NCBI RefSeq assembly: GCF_035946395.1
Contig: NZ_DASYZI010000323.1
Location: 1 to 14,085 of the forward strand
DNA length: 14,085 nucleotides
Reading direction: 5' to 3'
DNA from: Actinocrinis sp035946395
Lineage (GTDB): Bacteria > Actinomycetota > Actinomycetes > Streptomycetales > Catenulisporaceae
Under the pieces are notes generated by a model. The model was given only the letters and a program-made list of their open reading frames with translations, was not told where the DNA came from and made no database searches. This document shows positions 1-6,022 of this stretch, piece after piece. The position numbers were made by a program, and so were the translations under genes. Positions within the stretch are counted from its first letter, which is position 1. The number at the start of each line of letters is the position of its first letter.

Positions 1-1
1 C

Positions 2-223
2 AACTTCATCCGCCAGTTCAGCGAATTCATGGCCACCCCATTCATCCCCCAACACCGCCTCGACAGATTCGACCGCAAACAACAACACCCCCGCACCGCA
101 CACCCCCTGTTCGCCGGCCAATCCGACACCTGGCGCAACGAAATGAACACCTGGTGGGGCCGCAAAACCACAGCCGAGGCCACCGAACTCATCGCCCAAG
201 AGGCGTCAGTAAGCGGCAACTGA
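2..223 (+). CDS. 3' end of an unrecognised protein (5' truncated by window edge)
   Basis: The frame is open from base 2 to a TGA at 221-223, giving the last 73 residues of a protein whose start lies outside the window. An internal ATG at 29 exists but has no ribosome site, and the frame is already open before it, so this is read as a C-terminus. The tail is polar, rich in His, Gln, Arg and Thr, with an aromatic stretch (NTWWGRK) and no membrane segment. Codon use is strikingly C/A-rich (AAC, ACC, CCC, CAA, CAC), with far fewer G-ending codons than the genes to the right, a style often seen in actinobacterial mobile-element genes. I do not recognise the family and propose no function. Confidence 0.55.
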   Translation, partial: NFIRQFSEFMATPFIPQHRLDRFDRKQQHPRTAHPLFAGQSDTWRNEMNTWWGRKTTAEATELIAQEASVSGN

Positions 224-412
224 GCTCGGGGGCTTCGATCCGCGCGGCGGCCACGCAGCGTACGGCGAGCTTGTCATGCATCGTGGTCACCGCGCGGTTC
301 AGCGTAGTGAGCCTGCCGCCCAAGCAGCCTGGCCGCCTCCCCCGCCTGGATGTGAACGACGATGCTGGACGATGGCGGCCGCGACAGTCGCCACGGCAGC
401 GTCTGTCTCGTG
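189..412 (-). pseudogene. possible decayed reading frame, three-frame remnant
   Basis: Read on the minus strand, three short protein-like stretches follow one another in different frames. They are HETDAAVATVAAAIVQHRR from 412, then HIQAGEAARLLGR from about 354 to 315, then RLTTLNRAVTTMHDKLAV and AAARIEAPELS from about 314 to a stop at 189. Each is Ala/Arg/Leu-rich and looks like helical protein, and the joins occur where one frame stops and the next begins. This is what a gene with two small indels would look like. The remnant overlaps the end of the left-edge gene. No family is recognised, and chance open frames in high-GC DNA could give the same picture. The rest of 224-483 holds only a weak 5-bp inverted repeat (466-470/482-486) over the stop of the next gene. 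Confidence 0.25.
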
Positions 413-483
413 ATGCGGCGTCAAGAAACTCGCGCGCTGGTCGCCGACGTCTTATGTGCGCACGCTGACCTGGATCCGTCCGG

Positions 484-1659
484 TCAGAGCTCGGCGCCGG
501 TTATCCACAGTTGGCCCAGGGCGTCGGCGTTGGCGTTCCACAGCTGTGCCACTTCGGCTTTCGCCGCCACGGCGGCTCGGGCGTCGGCGTCTGCCTGCTG
601 GTAGTTCGGGTCCGTTTTGATCGCACCGGAGGTGCAGCCGGTCTGGAGGTCGGCGGCGATGTTCGCGTAGGCGAAGTCGGATTGCGCCGAGGTCATCCAT
701 GCGTGTTTGAGCGCGGCGACGAGCTGGACGTTGCCCGGGACTTTCGAGATGTCCAGTGCGGCGAGCTGTTCGACCTGCACCTGTCGTTTGCGCGCGATCT
801 CCCGCAGCTTGCTTTGTGCGTTGGACAGGTTGCGGCAGCCGCTGACGTCCCAGATCGCGTCGTTCGCATCCGAGCGCCACGGCGTGACCTGGTAGATGAG
901 CGTGTAGAGCTCGTCGGCCTGCTGCATCGCCGTGGCGGCCGGGCTCGTCGAAGGTCGGGGCGGGCTGGCCGCCGCGGTATTGCTCGCGCCTTCGGAGAGG
1001 ACTCTCAGGCCCAGGACGGCGGTGGTCAGGGTGAGCGCGACTGTAGCCATGCGGCCGATGGGCAGTGCTGGGATTCTGGACCACCACGACCGGCCGCCAT
1101 TCCGGCTCTGGCCTCTGCGGATGGGTGGCACTTTTGACGCTGCCGTCTGGAGTGCGGGTTCGAGCCGCACGACGTCGTGAGCGGCGGCAGCGGTCATAGT
1201 CGCGACAGCGGCGCTGGCGCCTGCTACCGGGAGTTCGCGGTCCGTTGAGGGGCTGCCAGTCGCCAGTGGGCCTGATGCCACGGCGCCTAACATCGCCGGT
1301 TCACCGTGCTCGTCGGCGTCGTACGGTGGCGCGACGTGGAAGCCAGGCTGTGCGTTCGGGCCGAACTGTGCGTTTGGGCCAGACTGTGCGGGCGGGTGTT
1401 GCGCGGCCAGTGCATGCCATCGTGCGCGCCACATCTCAGGGTCTCCGCCACAGGCTTGCACGTAGGCCAAAGTCACGTCGAGGGAAGGCAGCCTCGCACC
1501 GGAGGCGGCCACCGACAGCGTGCTCGCGCAGAACCCGGCGCGTTTGGCCAGGACGCGGTAGGGCGCCTTTCCCGCCTTCTCCCGCAGCGCGCGCAGATCC
1601 CAGGCAAAGCTCGCCAACGGTCCGGCGCCCGGATCCAGGAACCCTTCGTTGCGCGGCAT
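484..1659 (-). CDS. XRE-family HTH protein with transmembrane anchor and extracytoplasmic domain
   Basis: This 391-residue protein probably acts as a membrane-bound DNA-binding regulator. Residues 18-72 form an XRE-type helix-turn-helix of the actinobacterial form (FAWDLRALREKAG, then YRVLAKRAGFCASTLS), followed by ACGGDPEMWRARW, typical of this group. A Pro/Ala/Gly-rich linker with hexapeptide repeats (about 90-110) leads to one hydrophobic segment at about 204-222, preceded by Arg/Trp residues. Residues 240-391 form a helical, probably extracytoplasmic domain with two cysteines (Cys275, Cys342) that could pair. The ATG at 1659 was chosen because a G-run (AGGGGG) lies 7 bases upstream; a longer frame to 1698 would put 13 residues before it. 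The gene is divergent from the lipoprotein gene and probably binds in the shared spacer. The ligand is unknown. Confidence 0.8.
   Translation of the reverse strand: MPRNEGFLDPGAGPLASFAWDLRALREKAGKAPYRVLAKRAGFCASTLSVAASGARLPSLDVTLAYVQACGGDPEMWRARWHALAAQHPPAQSGPNAQFGPNAQPGFHVAPPYDADEHGEPAMLGAVASGPLATGSPSTDRELPVAGASAAVATMTAAAAHDVVRLEPALQTAASKVPPIRRGQSRNGGRSWWSRIPALPIGRMATVALTLTTAVLGLRVLSEGASNTAAASPPRPSTSPAATAMQQADELYTLIYQVTPWRSDANDAIWDVSGCRNLSNAQSKLREIARKRQVQVEQLAALDISKVPGNVQLVAALKHAWMTSAQSDFAYANIAADLQTGCTSGAIKTDPNYQQADADARAAVAAKAEVAQLWNANADALGQLWITGAEL
1348..1395 (-). repeat. 18-bp tandem repeat in the XRE-protein linker
   Basis: Two and two-thirds copies of an 18-bp unit beginning CTGTGCGTT on the plus strand lie at 1348-1365, 1366-1383 and 1384-1395, with a few substitutions between copies. 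On the coding (minus) strand they encode a repeated hexapeptide of the type PNAQFG within the flexible linker between the DNA-binding and membrane segments. The unit is a multiple of three, so copy number could change without breaking the frame. Confidence 0.75.
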
Positions 1660-1740
1660 CGCTAGCCCCCTGAGAACTACGCCACAGGCCGTGATCAAGC
1701 GCGCATGCGAGACGGCTCGCCCGCACCCTCCTCAGTCACC

Positions 1741-1769
1741 ACGCTACCAACCAGTACAACACAAGTCAG
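1741..1769 (-). promoter_or_regulatory. candidate promoter of the XRE-family gene
   Basis: On the minus strand a CTGACT hexamer (1764-1769) and a TAGCGT hexamer (1741-1746) are separated by exactly 17 bases. They match the TTGACA/TAnnnT pattern of actinobacterial housekeeping promoters at the key positions. The implied start near 1734 would give a leader of about 75 bases before the ATG at 1659. This is pattern matching only. Confidence 0.35.
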
Positions 1770-1817
1770 CTGCCTGTAGGGCGTGGCGCATCCGGCTGTG
1801 CACAACCGTGCTGGCCT

Positions 1818-1864
1818 CGTTGTTCGCCATTGATTGGCGAACAACGCGAACCGGCGCCAATCAA
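1818..1864. promoter_or_regulatory. two mutually exclusive hairpins / operator dyad
   Basis: A perfect 12-bp inverted repeat, CGTTGTTCGCCA at 1818-1829 and its complement at 1835-1846, leaves a 5-base loop. A second perfect 10-bp inverted repeat pairs TTGATTGGCG (1830-1839) with CGCCAATCAA (1855-1864). The second stem uses the loop and part of the right arm of the first, so both cannot form at once. They lie in the spacer between the divergent XRE and lipoprotein genes. They could be operator sites for the XRE protein on DNA, or a switchable RNA leader for the lipoprotein gene. The base pairing is certain; the function is inferred. Confidence 0.6.
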
Positions 1865-1871
1865 CGTCCCT

Positions 1872-1895
1872 GGGCCTATCACTGGAATGAGGCCC
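1872..1895. repeat. 6-bp inverted repeat in the same spacer
   Basis: GGGCCT at 1872-1877 pairs with AGGCCC at 1890-1895 around a 12-base loop. It follows directly after the pair of competing hairpins and adds to the dense secondary structure of the spacer. Taken alone it is short enough to be chance. Confidence 0.35.
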
Positions 1896-1942
1896 GGCGG
1901 ATGCCCCTCTGCTGATGTCCGTGACGCCGACGCACTCGTGAG

Positions 1943-1964
1943 CGCAGTGCTGATCATCACTGCG
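1943..1964. promoter_or_regulatory. 22-bp near-perfect palindrome, candidate operator
   Basis: The half-site CGCAGTG (1943-1949) is mirrored by CACTGCG (1958-1964) around a TGATCA core (1951-1956). Ten of eleven base pairs match, the only mismatch being position 1950 against 1957. The length, symmetry and place, between a divergent regulator gene and its neighbour, are typical of an operator bound by a dimeric repressor. As RNA it would also form a stable hairpin. I cannot say which protein binds it; the adjacent XRE-type protein is the natural candidate. Confidence 0.5.
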
Positions 1965-2077
1965 ACGGGAGACCTGAATGACCGGAACGAAGTCCGCTGT
2001 CAGGACGGGACTCACGACGGCTCTCGCGGCCTGCACGGCGACGGGGGTGCATCCGCCGGGCCAGCGGCGCCATCCCG

Positions 2078-2099
2078 CATATCACTATATGTCCATATC
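2078..2099. promoter_or_regulatory. AT-rich island with CATAT half-sites
   Basis: CATAT at 2078-2082, ATATG at 2087-2091 and CATAT at 2094-2098 make a small AT-rich patch in GC-rich DNA, about 95-110 bases before the lipoprotein start codon. It could hold the -10 region of that gene's promoter or a protein-binding site. No convincing -35 hexamer is seen 16-18 bases upstream, so the promoter itself is not called. Confidence 0.3.
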
Positions 2100-2190
2100 A
2101 AGAGCGCCTCGGCAGACAACGCCGATCGCCAACCTCGCACGGCAGTTCACAACACGACATCGAGAAAACAGCATTGGGGGCATCCACGAG

Positions 2191-3990
2191 ATGCGGCGCA
2201 CTACGAAAGCGACCAGGATCGCCACAGCGACGGTCGCCGCGCTGGCCGTGACCACAGCGGCCTCGTGCAAGAGCGGCAGCACGAACGGGTCGAACAGCCA
2301 ACCCGCCGGCAGCATCGCCGCGAACTTCGCGCTGACCGGCGTCGTGAACCCCTCGACGCACAAGGGCGGCACGCTGATCCTGGGCGGCTCCCAGGATCTT
2401 GACTCGGTGGACCCGGTCAACCAGTACTACGCGTACTCGTGGGACTTCTCGCGCTATTACGCGCGCCCCCTGATGACGTACAAGGTCGGCGCGCCCGGCG
2501 CAGCGTCGATCCAGCTGACGCCGGGGTTGGCGGCGGCGGAGCCGACGGTGTCGGCGGACGGCAAGACCTGGACGGTGAAGATCCGCTCGGGGCTGAAGTT
2601 CTCCAACGGCGAGGACATCACCTCGAAGGACGTCAAGTACGCGATCGAGCGCTCGTACGCGCTGGACACGGTCAACCCGGCCGGGCCCGAGTACTTCTCA
2701 GCGATCCTGACGGACGGGAGCTATCCGGGTCCGTACAAGGACAAGGCCGCGGACCACCTGGGTCTGACCGGCGTGGAGACGCCGGACGACACCACGTTGG
2801 TCTTCCACCTGGTCTCGGCTTACAGCGACTTTCCGTACGTGCTGACGCTGCCGCAGACCGCTCCGGTGCCGATCGACGTGGACCAGAACCCGAAGACCGG
2901 CGCGCTGAACTACACCGGCACCAACGTGATCGCGTCCGGCCCGTACATGATCTCGGCGTACACGGCGGGCAAGAACATCTCGCTGAGCAGGAACCCGTAC
3001 TGGTCGGCGGCGAGCGACCCGGTGGACCCGGCGCTGCCGGACAAGATCACGGTGAAGACGGACTGGGACCCGCCGCAACTGGACCAGGCGATCCTGGCGG
3101 GCACGGTGGATGCCGACTACGCCGGCAGCGGTCTGCAAACCGCCGACGTGGCTTCGGTACTCGACAGTCCGGCGAAGAAGAAGTACACCGACAATCCGGC
3201 GTCCAACGTCACCCGGTATATATCGATCGATGAGGACGTGGCGCCGTTCGACAACATCCACTGCCGCAGGGCCGTGGCGTACGCGCTGAACAAGGTGGAC
3301 CTGATCAATGCGCGTGGCGGCTCGATCGCGGGGGCCAAGGAAGCCAACACGATGCTGCCGCCGGGCGTCACAGGGCACACCGACGCCAACCCGTTCCCGG
3401 CTGGCTCGGACAACAAGGGCGACCTGGCCACGGCGAAGTCGGAGCTGGCCGCGTGCGGCAAGCCCAACGGCTTCTCCACCGGCATCATCACGGTGAACAC
3501 CGGCAAGGGCCCGGGCGGGGCGACCGCGTTGCAGAACGCGCTGGCCCGCGTCGGGATCACCACGCAGATCACACAGGTCGAGGGCTCGAAGTACTATAGC
3601 CAGAACCTTCAGCGCCCGGACGTCATGAAGAGCAAGGGCTTCGGCCTCGCGCTGGGCGGCTGGGGCCCGGACTGGCCGACCAGCTTCGCCTTCTTCTCGC
3701 AGATCACCGACGGCCGCCTGCTCTCGGCGACCAGCAGCGGCTCGAACTACGGCCGGCTGAACGACCCGAAGGTCAACAACCTGCTCGACCAGATGAAGGC
3801 CGCCAAGACGCCGAGCGATGCCGCGGCACTGGCCAACCAACTCGACGCTCAGGTCATGTCGAACGCGGTGTACATCCCATACGGCTACGACACGCTGCTG
3901 CTCGCCCGCGGCAAGAACGTGACCAACTACTACCTCACCAGCGCCTACAGCGGCCTTGCGGACCTGGTCGCCTTGGGCGTCAGTTCCTGA
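2191..3990 (+). CDS. ABC transporter family-5 substrate-binding lipoprotein (peptide/nickel type)
   Basis: This 599-residue protein belongs to the extracytoplasmic solute-binding family 5 (SBP_bac_5), whose members hand peptides or similar ligands to Opp/Dpp-type ABC importers. Residues 1-26 are a Sec lipoprotein signal: basic start, Ala/Val/Thr-rich core, and a lipobox-like AASC with Cys26 as the probable lipidated residue. After a Ser/Asn/Gly tether come GGTLILGG, DSVDPVNQYYAYSWDFSRY, then KTWTVKIRSGLKFSNGEDIT and KDVKYAIERS, the family signature. RRAVAYALNK (about residue 354) is the usual second-lobe motif. The ATG at 2191 is preferred because it places the signal at the N-terminus and has a GGGGG run 10 bases upstream; an in-frame ATG at 1978 would bury the signal. 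No permease or ATPase gene is adjacent, so it is an orphan binding protein or shares a distant importer. The substrate is unknown. Confidence 0.9.
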   Translation: MRRTTKATRIATATVAALAVTTAASCKSGSTNGSNSQPAGSIAANFALTGVVNPSTHKGGTLILGGSQDLDSVDPVNQYYAYSWDFSRYYARPLMTYKVGAPGAASIQLTPGLAAAEPTVSADGKTWTVKIRSGLKFSNGEDITSKDVKYAIERSYALDTVNPAGPEYFSAILTDGSYPGPYKDKAADHLGLTGVETPDDTTLVFHLVSAYSDFPYVLTLPQTAPVPIDVDQNPKTGALNYTGTNVIASGPYMISAYTAGKNISLSRNPYWSAASDPVDPALPDKITVKTDWDPPQLDQAILAGTVDADYAGSGLQTADVASVLDSPAKKKYTDNPASNVTRYISIDEDVAPFDNIHCRRAVAYALNKVDLINARGGSIAGAKEANTMLPPGVTGHTDANPFPAGSDNKGDLATAKSELAACGKPNGFSTGIITVNTGKGPGGATALQNALARVGITTQITQVEGSKYYSQNLQRPDVMKSKGFGLALGGWGPDWPTSFAFFSQITDGRLLSATSSGSNYGRLNDPKVNNLLDQMKAAKTPSDAAALANQLDAQVMSNAVYIPYGYDTLLLARGKNVTNYYLTSAYSGLADLVALGVSS

Positions 3991-4052
3991 GTTCCTGATT
4001 GGGCGCCCAGCGCCCGGATCCGGGCAGGACGCAACAGCGGCGACGCTTTCAA

Positions 4053-4112
4053 GAGGGCGCGGCTCTCGACGGGCACGGATGTGGGTCCGTGGATCAGGAG
4101 AGTCGCGCCCTC
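4053..4112. terminator. large hairpin between convergent genes
   Basis: GAGGGCGCGGCTCTC (4053-4067) pairs with GAGAGTCGCGCCCTC (4098-4112): 14 Watson-Crick pairs plus one G-U. The loop contains a second 6-bp stem, CACGGA (4074-4079) with TCCGTG (4086-4091). It lies 63 bases after the lipoprotein stop and 69 bases after the stop of the convergent muramidase gene. No U-run follows, as is common for actinobacterial terminators. It probably serves both transcripts. Confidence 0.7.
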
Positions 4113-4180
4113 CGCGTTGTGAGCGTTCTGCGCGTCAGCGCGTTATACGTGTGATGATCTGCGCCGGAGCCGACGCGGGG

Positions 4181-5167
4181 TCAGCCGTAGGTGGCGAGGA
4201 CCTGGAGCTGCGAGTAGCTGCCGTTCCAGACGTCCTGGTCACCGGGCAGCGAACCACCGCTGGCGTACTGCCAGAACGAGTAGTAGCCCCAGCCGTTGGG
4301 CAGCGGGCCGCCATTGCTGGCCGAGTAGTTGGCGATCCACAGCGGGTCGTAGGCGCCGAATCCGCCGTAGTTGCCGGTGCAGGTGGTCCACCAGTCGGTC
4401 GTCGAGTAGATCACCGGGTACACGCCCCAGCGGTAGGCGTACTCGTTCACGAAGTTCCAGATCCAGGTCACCATCTGGTCCTGGCTCAGGTTGTAGCACT
4501 CCTGGCCGTACGGGTTGTACTCGATGTCCAGCGCTCCGGGCAGCGTCATGCCGTCGCCGGACCAGCCGCCGCCGTTGTTGGAGAAGAAGTCGGCATCGGT
4601 GTTGCCCTGGGCGTTCGCGGGGTTCGCGAAGTGGTACGCGCCGCGGATGACTCCGTAGTTGTAGGGCCCTACGTACTGGTTGTAGAAGTCAGGGTTGGTG
4701 TAATAGGTGCCCTCGGTGGCCTTGGCGTAGACGAAGCCGACGTAGGGCGCGACGCTCGACCAGTCGATGTTGCCCTGGTAGGCGCTGATGTCGATGCCGG
4801 ACGTGATCCCAGCCGCTGCCGGCGCCATCTGGCCGTGCTTGAGGTGCGCGGCGCCGATCGCGCCCATGTCGTCCAGGAGCGGATGGGTGATCTTCTCCGG
4901 GTGCAGCGGGGTCGCAGTGAAGCTCGGCTTGGCCAGCTGGACGCGGCGGCCGGTCACGGTCGTGGCCCACACGGCCGCGGGGTGGGAATCCGGGGACTGC
5001 GGCGGCGTGCCGGCTGCGGGCAGTGCGTCGGCCGAGGTCGGCTGCACTGCGGCTACAGCCGAGTTCGTGGTCATGGTGATGGTCCCGGCCGTCAGCGCCA
5101 GGATCGTGGCGAGCACGGCGGTCCGGTGGCGTCGTGCCGGTTCGCGGGATCGTCCGGAAACGGACAC
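4181..5167 (-). CDS. secreted GH25 muramidase (lysozyme)
   Basis: This 328-residue exported protein has a C-terminal glycoside hydrolase family 25 domain, which cuts the beta-1,4 bond between N-acetylmuramic acid and N-acetylglucosamine in peptidoglycan. The GTG at 5167 is chosen because GGAGG lies six bases upstream; an ATG at 5215 lacks this. Residues 1-40 are a Sec signal (RRHR, then a hydrophobic core, ending SAVAA). A Pro/Ser/Ala-rich region of about 80 residues precedes the catalytic domain, which begins at GIDISAYQG (Asp126). The paired acidic residues lie in LDIEY (Asp214, Glu216), and IRGAYHF, PVIYSTTDWW and FWQYASGG are further family motifs. Cys224 and Cys263 may form a disulfide. 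It ends directly after the domain, without a wall-binding repeat. It is a single gene convergent with the lipoprotein gene. Autolysis, wall remodelling or attack on other bacteria are all possible. Confidence 0.93.
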   Translation of the reverse strand: MSVSGRSREPARRHRTAVLATILALTAGTITMTTNSAVAAVQPTSADALPAAGTPPQSPDSHPAAVWATTVTGRRVQLAKPSFTATPLHPEKITHPLLDDMGAIGAAHLKHGQMAPAAAGITSGIDISAYQGNIDWSSVAPYVGFVYAKATEGTYYTNPDFYNQYVGPYNYGVIRGAYHFANPANAQGNTDADFFSNNGGGWSGDGMTLPGALDIEYNPYGQECYNLSQDQMVTWIWNFVNEYAYRWGVYPVIYSTTDWWTTCTGNYGGFGAYDPLWIANYSASNGGPLPNGWGYYSFWQYASGGSLPGDQDVWNGSYSQLQVLATYG

Positions 5168-5209
5168 AGGAATCCTCCAGTGGGTATCAGAGGAAATGCT
5201 GAACTCCCA

Positions 5210-5238
5210 CAGCATGGATCATATTCAAGCCGTGTCAA
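5210..5238 (-). promoter_or_regulatory. candidate promoter of the GH25 gene
   Basis: On the minus strand a perfect TTGACA (5233-5238) lies about 65 bases before the GTG start. The best partner at usual spacing is weak: CATGCT (5211-5216, spacer 16). A good -10 hexamer, TATGAT (5218-5223), lies only 9 bases from TTGACA, so the two cannot act together. One of the hexamers may belong to an alternative promoter. Low confidence in the exact elements. Confidence 0.25.
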
Positions 5239-5280
5239 GCCTCTGCGATACCCGTACTCGTCAGGTAACGGCGCGATCGG

Positions 5281-5496
5281 TCAGTCCGGACCCTCGAACA
5301 GGTCGTGGACCAACCGCCCGAACCACAGCGCGTTTTCGTGTCCGTACTCCTCGTCGGCCGCACGCGCGACGTCGAGCAGCGTGTCGTATTCACGCTCGGG
5401 ACTGATTGTCCGGCCGTATGCGACAGGTGCCTGGCGGCACCGGGGGCCCGACAACGTGGCGAGCGTGCGTGACAAACGACGCGACCCCGACCCCAC
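5281..5496 (-). CDS. small hypothetical protein, or fragment of one
   Basis: A 71-residue frame starts at a GTG (5496) and ends at TGA (5281-5283). The last 40 residues look like real protein (SPEREYDTLLDVARAADEEY, ending LFEGPD): acidic, helix-prone and G/C-ending in most codons. The first 25 residues are Arg/Ser-rich and less convincing. The only purine-rich stretch upstream, GAGGA, touches the GTG, so the start is poor. It sits alone between the muramidase gene and the terminator of the SulP unit. I do not recognise it; it may be a small regulatory or structural protein, a remnant, or chance. Confidence 0.35.
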   Translation of the reverse strand: MGSGSRRLSRTLATLSGPRCRQAPVAYGRTISPEREYDTLLDVARAADEEYGHENALWFGRLVHDLFEGPD

Positions 5497-5526
5497 TCCT
5501 CAAACACCCCCGACGCTCAGATCATA

Positions 5527-5551
5527 TGACGGCTCTACCGTAGCGCCGTCA
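5527..5551. terminator. hairpin downstream of the SulP/ParB-like unit
   Basis: TGACGGC (5527-5533) pairs with GCCGTCA (5545-5551). After one mismatch the loop offers a further CTA/TAG stem (5535-5537 with 5541-5543). It lies 60 bases past the stop of the ParB-like gene on the minus strand. There is no U-run. Confidence 0.5.
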
Positions 5552-5610
5552 GACCGCTTCCACCGGGTGAAACGCGTATCAAACGTCCGGGCGGCACTCC
5601 GGGGACGGCT

Positions 5611-6018
5611 TCATCCTGGCGCTGCGCCGCCGTGTGCGTCGACGATCCGGCACGGGATGTCGGTGTTCTCGTCGACGTAATAACTCGCGCAGACGCGGTG
5701 GTAGCCGTCGGCGATGTGCAGCGGAGTGCCGCGATCGAGGTCGCCGCGCACGAGCAGCACCGGCGAGAGGTGCTCATCGCCGGCGATCTTCTTCAAGTCC
5801 GACGCCACGTGGGCGTTGTCCTTCGGCAGCAGGGGCAGCGCGGCGGCGCGCAGCATGTCCTTCGCCTTGTAGTGGGCGCTCACTGCGCCTTTGAGGCGTT
5901 CGACCAGGTCGTCGGCCTCGGCTGCGGTCGTGATCAGGGAGAGGTACGACGCCGCCGCCGGATAGTCGTGCTCCTGCGGCTCGGTCTTCCACGACACCTT
6001 GGCGTTGGTCTTGCTCAT
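5611..6018 (-). CDS. ParB/sulfiredoxin-fold-like small protein linked to SulP
   Basis: This 135-residue soluble protein starts at the ATG at 6018, served by an AGGAG that lies within the last codons of the transporter gene; a longer frame to 6090 would overlap that gene and lacks support. The N-terminal part is mostly helical (EPQEHDYPAAASYLSL, KAKDMLRAAALPLLP). The second half has SPVLLVRGDLDRG and then IADGYHRVCASY (Gly105, His107, Arg108), resembling the GxHR box of the ParB/Srx nucleotide-binding fold. Similar short proteins are, from memory, widespread in actinobacteria as hypothetical proteins. It lacks the helix-turn-helix of true ParB, so chromosome partitioning is unlikely. The four-base gap suggests translational coupling and a role tied to transport or to a nucleotide signal. 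The biochemical function is not established. Confidence 0.8.
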   Translation of the reverse strand: MSKTNAKVSWKTEPQEHDYPAAASYLSLITTAAEADDLVERLKGAVSAHYKAKDMLRAAALPLLPKDNAHVASDLKKIAGDEHLSPVLLVRGDLDRGTPLHIADGYHRVCASYYVDENTDIPCRIVDAHGGAAPG

Positions 6019-6022
6019 CACA

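Noticed and set aside
5168..5280. A c-di-AMP (ydaO-type) riboswitch before the muramidase gene, as often seen for actinobacterial wall hydrolases.
   Set aside because: The 113-base leader is too short and I find none of the conserved ydaO sequence blocks.
3956..5680. A 574-codon open frame on the plus strand.
   Set aside because: It runs through the terminator hairpin, antisense to the GH25 gene and across two other spacers. No ribosome site or motif supports it.
5611..6018. The ParB-like gene as a chromosome-partition gene (parB).
   Set aside because: It is only 135 residues, lacks the helix-turn-helix and dimer domains, has no parA beside it and follows a transporter gene.
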